Assembly: GCA_937995825.1 (NCBI GenBank)
Contig: CALKJO010000001.1
Location: 1-64,000, forward strand
Source: an uncultured Anaerolineae bacterium
GTDB lineage: Bacteria; Chloroflexota; Anaerolineae; Aggregatilineales; Phototrophicaceae
Reading direction: 5' to 3'
Length of the DNA: 64,000 bases
Positions 60,231 through 64,000 of this stretch are shown here, piece by piece. Position numbers and translations under genes: made by a program. The notes under the pieces were generated by a model. It had not been told where the DNA came from, did not search any database, and worked only from the letters and a program-made list of their open reading frames with translations. Every line of letters begins with the position of its first letter. The stretch's first letter is position 1.

Positions 60231-62351
60231 TCACCCCGCCGCTAGATCGCCCCACATCCCTTCGATCAGAAGGCGCGGTTCGCCGTTCCTCGGCGGCATT
60301 TCCCAATCTAGGCGATAGATCACGTCGAGTCCGCTCATATCCGATGTGAAGATCAGCGCCGTCCCATCTGCGGACAAGCGCGCGCCCCAGTCATAGCCGG
60401 GGCTGTCCACGACCACGCGCCGACTGCCACCATCAGCATCCATTAGCGCGATGCTTCCGTAACCATCGCCGTCGGTAGTATACAGGATCGATCCGTCGGG
60501 TAAAATATGCGGCGAGGACTCTTTGAAGCGGTTCCGTGTCAGGCGCTGCAAGTCTCCCGTCGCCAGATCGAGCCGCCGCAGCTCCCAGGTGGTCGCGTCG
60601 CGCGGTTCGCCGCTGACAAAGACAAGCATTCGCCCATCCGCGCTGATCGCCAGATCGCCGCAGCGCATCCCATCGGTGTAGATCAGGCGAGGATCGCTGC
60701 CATCCGCCGCCACGCTGAGAATATCGCTGCTGCCATCGCCGCGCTCATCGGATGTGTAGTAAATGCGCTCCCCATCCGGCGACCAGACCGCCGCGCGAAT
60801 GTCAAAGGGCGTATCCACCAGGCGCAGCGCGCGCCCGCCTTCGATTCCGACCACGTACAGATCAAAATTACCGTCTCGGCGCGACAAAAACGCCACCCTC
60901 AGTCCGTCCGGCGATACCACTGGCGCAATCTCATGGGCTGGATGATCCGTCAGCCGCGCCGTCTCTCCGGTGTCCAGATCGAGCCGATAGAGATCGAAGC
61001 CGCGTTCGTCCTCTGCTGCATAGACCAGCCTAGAGCTGCGGCGCAGCGCGGCGGTTACCTCTTGACGCGGACGTTCAACCGCAGGACTGGCTGCCGGCGC
61101 AGCGGCTGCGGTCGGCGCGCTCGTCCGTATCAGCTCCTGCGACACCGTGTTGATCGGCGTCAGCGCGATTTCTCGCGCGCCAGTCACCGTGACCAGCCTC
61201 CGTCCATTGTCCGTTGAGTAGTCCTCCGGCAATTCCGCACTGCGCAGGCTGGCGATCACCATCAGCGCCGCGACCACCAGCACTGACAGCAGCCCACACC
61301 CGATCAGCCCGCCCACGCCCGCGCTCACGATCAGCCCGCCAACCCCGCCCCGATCCTGACGTCGTGGGCGCTTCAGCGGCGAAACGCGGCTGAACTCCAG
61401 CGGGGTTAGCGCAGCCGCTGGAGGGGGCGGGAGATAGCCTATCTCCGGCTGTCTAACCGGCGTGTGAGGAAGCGTGTCCGCCGCTTTCAATCGGATATTC
61501 GGCTCAGTGTCGGTGATCGTCAGCGGACTGTGCGCTGCGCGTTTAAGCGCCTCCGCAAAGGACACAGCATCGGCATAGCGATCCTCGCGCCGCTTGCTGA
61601 TGGCGATCAGGATCGCCTGCTCAATTCCGGGCGGCAGATTGGGATTGAACTGCCTGGGCATCGGCGGCAGTTCCGTGACATGTTTGACCGCCACCCCATA
61701 CGGCGTGTCGCTCTCAAACGGACGCCGCCCGCACGCCATCTCGAACACCATCACGCCCAATGAGTAGATGTCGCTGCGCCCGTCAAGCGCGCCGCCCTGC
61801 GCCTGCTCGGGACTCATATAGCTCGGCGTGCCGACAACGCCCTGCGTCGTCACGGTGCTGCCCGTCTCGCCCATGATGCGGGCGATCCCGAAGTCGGTCA
61901 GGTAGGCGTCGCCCTGCTCATCGAGCAGCACATTGCTCGGCTTCAGGTCACGGTGCAGCACGCCCTTGCTGTGCGCAAAGTCCAGCGCCGGCGCGATCTG
62001 CTCGACCACGCGCAGCAGCCGATCCAGCGGCATCCCGCCATCCGCCAGCAGATCATCGACTGAGCCGCCCGCCATGTAGCGCATGACGATATACGGCTGT
62101 CCCTCAAATTCGCCATAATCATGCACCGGCACGATGCCGCGATGCTCGAGCTGCGCTGCGATCCGCACCTCGCGCTCGAAGCGGTGCATGTAAGTGGCAT
62201 CATTCAGGAAATGGCGCGGCAAAATCTTGATCGCAACGATCCGATTCATCGAGGTCTGATGCGCCCGGTAAACCGTCGCCATCCCTCCCATCCCGATCAG
62301 ATCGAGGACTGCGTATCCGCCAAATCGCTTGCCGATCAGAGCATCGGTCAT
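60231..62351 (-). CDS. Ser/Thr protein kinase with extracytoplasmic TolB-like propeller
   Basis: A 706-aa bacterial Hanks-type kinase. Kinase domain residues 8-275: Gly loop GMGGMATV (20-27), K42, HRDLKPSNVLLD, DFGIAR and YMSPEQAQG. After a linker, a membrane helix (about 340-365) leads to an extracytoplasmic domain with five or six TolB/PD40 blades (YAAEDERGFDLYRLDLDTGE, ISADGRMLVFVSGE, LSADGTALIFTSDM). No PASTA domains are present. The propeller is likely a sensor, so the protein would couple an external ligand to phosphorylation inside; substrates are unknown. ATG 62351 is the start. Confidence 0.93.
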   Translation of the reverse strand: MTDALIGKRFGGYAVLDLIGMGGMATVYRAHQTSMNRIVAIKILPRHFLNDATYMHRFEREVRIAAQLEHRGIVPVHDYGEFEGQPYIVMRYMAGGSVDDLLADGGMPLDRLLRVVEQIAPALDFAHSKGVLHRDLKPSNVLLDEQGDAYLTDFGIARIMGETGSTVTTQGVVGTPSYMSPEQAQGGALDGRSDIYSLGVMVFEMACGRRPFESDTPYGVAVKHVTELPPMPRQFNPNLPPGIEQAILIAISKRREDRYADAVSFAEALKRAAHSPLTITDTEPNIRLKAADTLPHTPVRQPEIGYLPPPPAAALTPLEFSRVSPLKRPRRQDRGGVGGLIVSAGVGGLIGCGLLSVLVVAALMVIASLRSAELPEDYSTDNGRRLVTVTGAREIALTPINTVSQELIRTSAPTAAAAPAASPAVERPRQEVTAALRRSSRLVYAAEDERGFDLYRLDLDTGETARLTDHPAHEIAPVVSPDGLRVAFLSRRDGNFDLYVVGIEGGRALRLVDTPFDIRAAVWSPDGERIYYTSDERGDGSSDILSVAADGSDPRLIYTDGMRCGDLAISADGRMLVFVSGEPRDATTWELRRLDLATGDLQRLTRNRFKESSPHILPDGSILYTTDGDGYGSIALMDADGGSRRVVVDSPGYDWGARLSADGTALIFTSDMSGLDVIYRLDWEMPPRNGEPRLLIEGMWGDLAAG

Positions 62352-62405
62352 TTAGTCCGCCCTTACCACGCCATTTCACATTATCGGGCGGCGCGCCAGA
62401 CCCAT

Positions 62406-63416
62406 CTAGCGAGCCACGCGATTAGGATCGATCACATATTCCCACCAGTTCCACGAAATGCCGTCCGCCTGCCCGACAAAATGAGGGAAGTGCGCAAACC
62501 ACCATTTGTGATGCGCCCGGATGTCCCCGCCGCCCCACTCCGTGCAGTCCACCATGCGCGGATCGCCGCTCAAATCGGGAAACTGATACCAGGTGTCGCA
62601 GCGCGACAGCACGCGGCGCGGATTGCCCCAATCGTAATCCCTCAGGCTGTTGGGCGCAAAGTGGACATTCCCACATTCCGCTTTGCCCGGATGCGTCTTG
62701 TCATAGCGGGTGAAGCGCTCCCACAGATTCGCCTCACCGCGCGTATCCGCGAACACCTCCGCCAGGATCGACTCTGCGCGGTGTCCCAGGTCTTCCAGCA
62801 TCTCGCCGACTCCGCGCTCGTAGTTGAAGCCCATGATGACAAAACGCTTTTTCGCGCTCTCCGTCCCATGCAGCGGCGGCGCGTTGCACCAGAATGCGCC
62901 CGGACCCGCCATGATCGACTCGTAGTAGCCGCAGTAGGGAAAGCCCAACAGCCACACTTCATCGATCTGATCCGCGTTCACCCGCTCGATCAGCTTGAAT
63001 TCGCGCACCAGCGCCAGATAATCCACGCCATCCGGCTGATGAAACTGCCGGCTCATCCAAGCTCGGTGAAAGGTCTCGTCCGTGTAGCGGAAGCCGTCCG
63101 CCTTTAGCGGGAAGCCGTCGACTTCGATCCGCTCGACGATCTCAAAGCGCGCATAGCCCCCGCTGACCTCGGCAATATCGGCGATATATCCCGCCGCCAG
63201 CTTATCCGGGTCATTCCAGCCGTATGCCTGCTGCGCTTTCAGCCCGCCCTTCGCCTTGATGATCGGGTGATGCACAATCGCCAGCACTTTCGGATGCACT
63301 GGCTCCGGCACAGCCAGTGGACTTGCCGGTCGATTGCGCCAGCGCGTGCCATCCTCCTCGCCCACGTCCAGCGGGTGAGTCCCGCCGAACAGCCGCCGCA
63401 GCAGGTTCTCCATCAT
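62406..63416 (-). CDS. Hypothetical protein coupled to asparagine synthase
   Basis: A 336-aa soluble protein that I do not recognise. It is rich in Trp, His and Tyr, with conserved-looking blocks VLAIVHHPIIKAKGG, LLGFPYCGYYESIMAGPGAF, WERFTRYDKTHPG and HFVGQADGISWNWWEYVI. No signal peptide is evident. The ATG at 63416 overlaps the asparagine synthase stop (ATGA), so expression is coupled. The many aromatic and His residues suggest a metal or carbohydrate site, but this is not supported by a known family. Confidence 0.8.
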   Translation of the reverse strand: MMENLLRRLFGGTHPLDVGEEDGTRWRNRPASPLAVPEPVHPKVLAIVHHPIIKAKGGLKAQQAYGWNDPDKLAAGYIADIAEVSGGYARFEIVERIEVDGFPLKADGFRYTDETFHRAWMSRQFHQPDGVDYLALVREFKLIERVNADQIDEVWLLGFPYCGYYESIMAGPGAFWCNAPPLHGTESAKKRFVIMGFNYERGVGEMLEDLGHRAESILAEVFADTRGEANLWERFTRYDKTHPGKAECGNVHFAPNSLRDYDWGNPRRVLSRCDTWYQFPDLSGDPRMVDCTEWGGGDIRAHHKWWFAHFPHFVGQADGISWNWWEYVIDPNRVAR

Positions 63417-64000
63417 TCCCCCTTCAGAAATCGTCGTCCCCACAGTTCCAACGTCAGCAGGCGAAAGACGATCTCCACCTGCGGCGCGCGTCCGCTGAAA
63501 TGCCCGTCCAACAGCCGATCTAATGCGTCCCCCTCAAACCACACGCGCACGAGCGCGCCCGGATCGCGCAGCACCGCCTGAACCCGCGCCGCCAGCGCCC
63601 CACTGAACCATGCCAGAATCGGCGTCCCGAACGGCTGCTTGGGACGTTCAAGCGCCCACGCTGGCAGCAGCGGACGCATCGCCTCGCGCAGCACATGCTT
63701 ATTGCTCAGCAGCTGCAGGCGCGCCGGAATCCCCGCCGCCCAGCCGAGCAGCGCCGGGTCAAAGAATGGTACGCGCGCCTCAAGCGAATGCGCCATCGTC
63801 ACTTTGTCCGTGTTGAGCAGCGCGTTGCCCGCCAGCCAGGTGTTGATCACGAGCCGCTGCGCCAGTTTCGCAGGATCGGCGTCCTGGCTCTCCCGCACAA
63901 CCGCCGCAAATGCGCTGTCTTCAGATGGCGGCGCAGCGCGGTAGAGCTGACGGCGCAGCGCGTCGGTCAGCACCAGTCCATCGAACGACATCGCCCGCCG
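63413..64000 (-). CDS. asnB: Asparagine synthase (glutamine-hydrolysing), C-terminal part
   Basis: C-terminal 195 codons of an AsnB-type protein; the start lies beyond the right edge. The visible part has the synthetase-domain signatures WLAGNALLNTDKVTMAHSLE and ARVPFFDPALLGWAAGIPAR, which bind ATP and the beta-aspartyl-AMP intermediate, followed by LSNKHVLREAMRPLLPAWAL. AsnB proteins of this type also occur in surface-polysaccharide and peptide-modifying clusters, so asparagine itself may not be the product. Coupled with the unknown gene that follows. Confidence 0.9.
   Translation of the reverse strand, partial: RRAMSFDGLVLTDALRRQLYRAAPPSEDSAFAAVVRESQDADPAKLAQRLVINTWLAGNALLNTDKVTMAHSLEARVPFFDPALLGWAAGIPARLQLLSNKHVLREAMRPLLPAWALERPKQPFGTPILAWFSGALAARVQAVLRDPGALVRVWFEGDALDRLLDGHFSGRAPQVEIVFRLLTLELWGRRFLKGE

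Overview
This 64-kb window is a high-GC bacterial chromosome segment with about 57 protein-coding genes, one tRNA gene and at least two decayed gene remnants. There is no phage, insertion sequence or CRISPR array. The gene set fits a member of the Chloroflexota (Anaerolineae-like): many secreted beta-rich proteins without outer-membrane machinery, a Thermus-type isocitrate dehydrogenase, a threonyl-tRNA synthetase without a TGS domain, Uma2 proteins, a Ser/Thr kinase with an extracytoplasmic propeller, and frequent GTG/TTG starts. That assignment is an inference from gene content; no rRNA or marker phylogeny is available here.

Layout. 1-6.8 kb: 3'-truncated thrS and a small unknown gene (both minus), a lipid-linked glycan flippase, a metallophosphoesterase, a HEAT-repeat/membrane fusion and an unknown protein. 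6.9-15.9 kb: peptide deformylase coupled to a four-repeat secreted protein, an SH3-like secreted protein on the other strand, then a tightly coupled plus-strand run of C39-like peptidase/TPR, secreted FxLYD-like protein, GT39 transferase and K+/H+ antiporter. 15.9-22.1 kb: an aapJQMP amino-acid ABC operon with a consensus promoter, a hairpin after the binding-protein gene, an intrinsic terminator and an enlarged AapM. 22.1-27 kb: Uma2, icd, a decayed second Uma2, and a P-type ATPase. 27.1-31.4 kb: tRNA-Lys(CTT) and an Fe3+/phosphonate-type ABC operon. 31.7-34.2 kb: a winged-helix regulator and secreted alpha/beta hydrolase operon with several inverted-repeat sites around a consensus promoter. 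34.5-40.7 kb: a fused thymidylate kinase and a galT-galK-GH2 galactoside operon. 40.7-42.1 kb: an LmrA/QdoR-type TetR repressor and an NAD(P)-binding oxidoreductase that share one operator sequence. 42.1-50 kb: htpG, a solitary Flp pilin, a CAP/LysM protein, plsY, a class V aminotransferase-like protein, an RNase H-like protein, an inositol-monophosphatase remnant and a cold-shock gene. 51-64 kb: GT4 transferase, propeller protein, carboxyltransferase, two stand-alone receiver domains, membrane proteins, an MFS exporter, a UPF0316 protein, the Ser/Thr kinase, and an unknown gene coupled to an asparagine synthase that runs off the end.

Taken together the region is mainly housekeeping plus nutrient uptake and cell-surface biology. 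The most distinctive observations are the dual-operator TetR circuit, the hydrolase regulatory region, the tRNA-Lys promoter that appears to leave no 5' leader, the tmk fusion, the AapM extracytoplasmic insert, and the small pseudogene fragments (Uma2 and IMPase) in what look like empty gaps. I did not find a clearly new multi-gene defence or mobile system.
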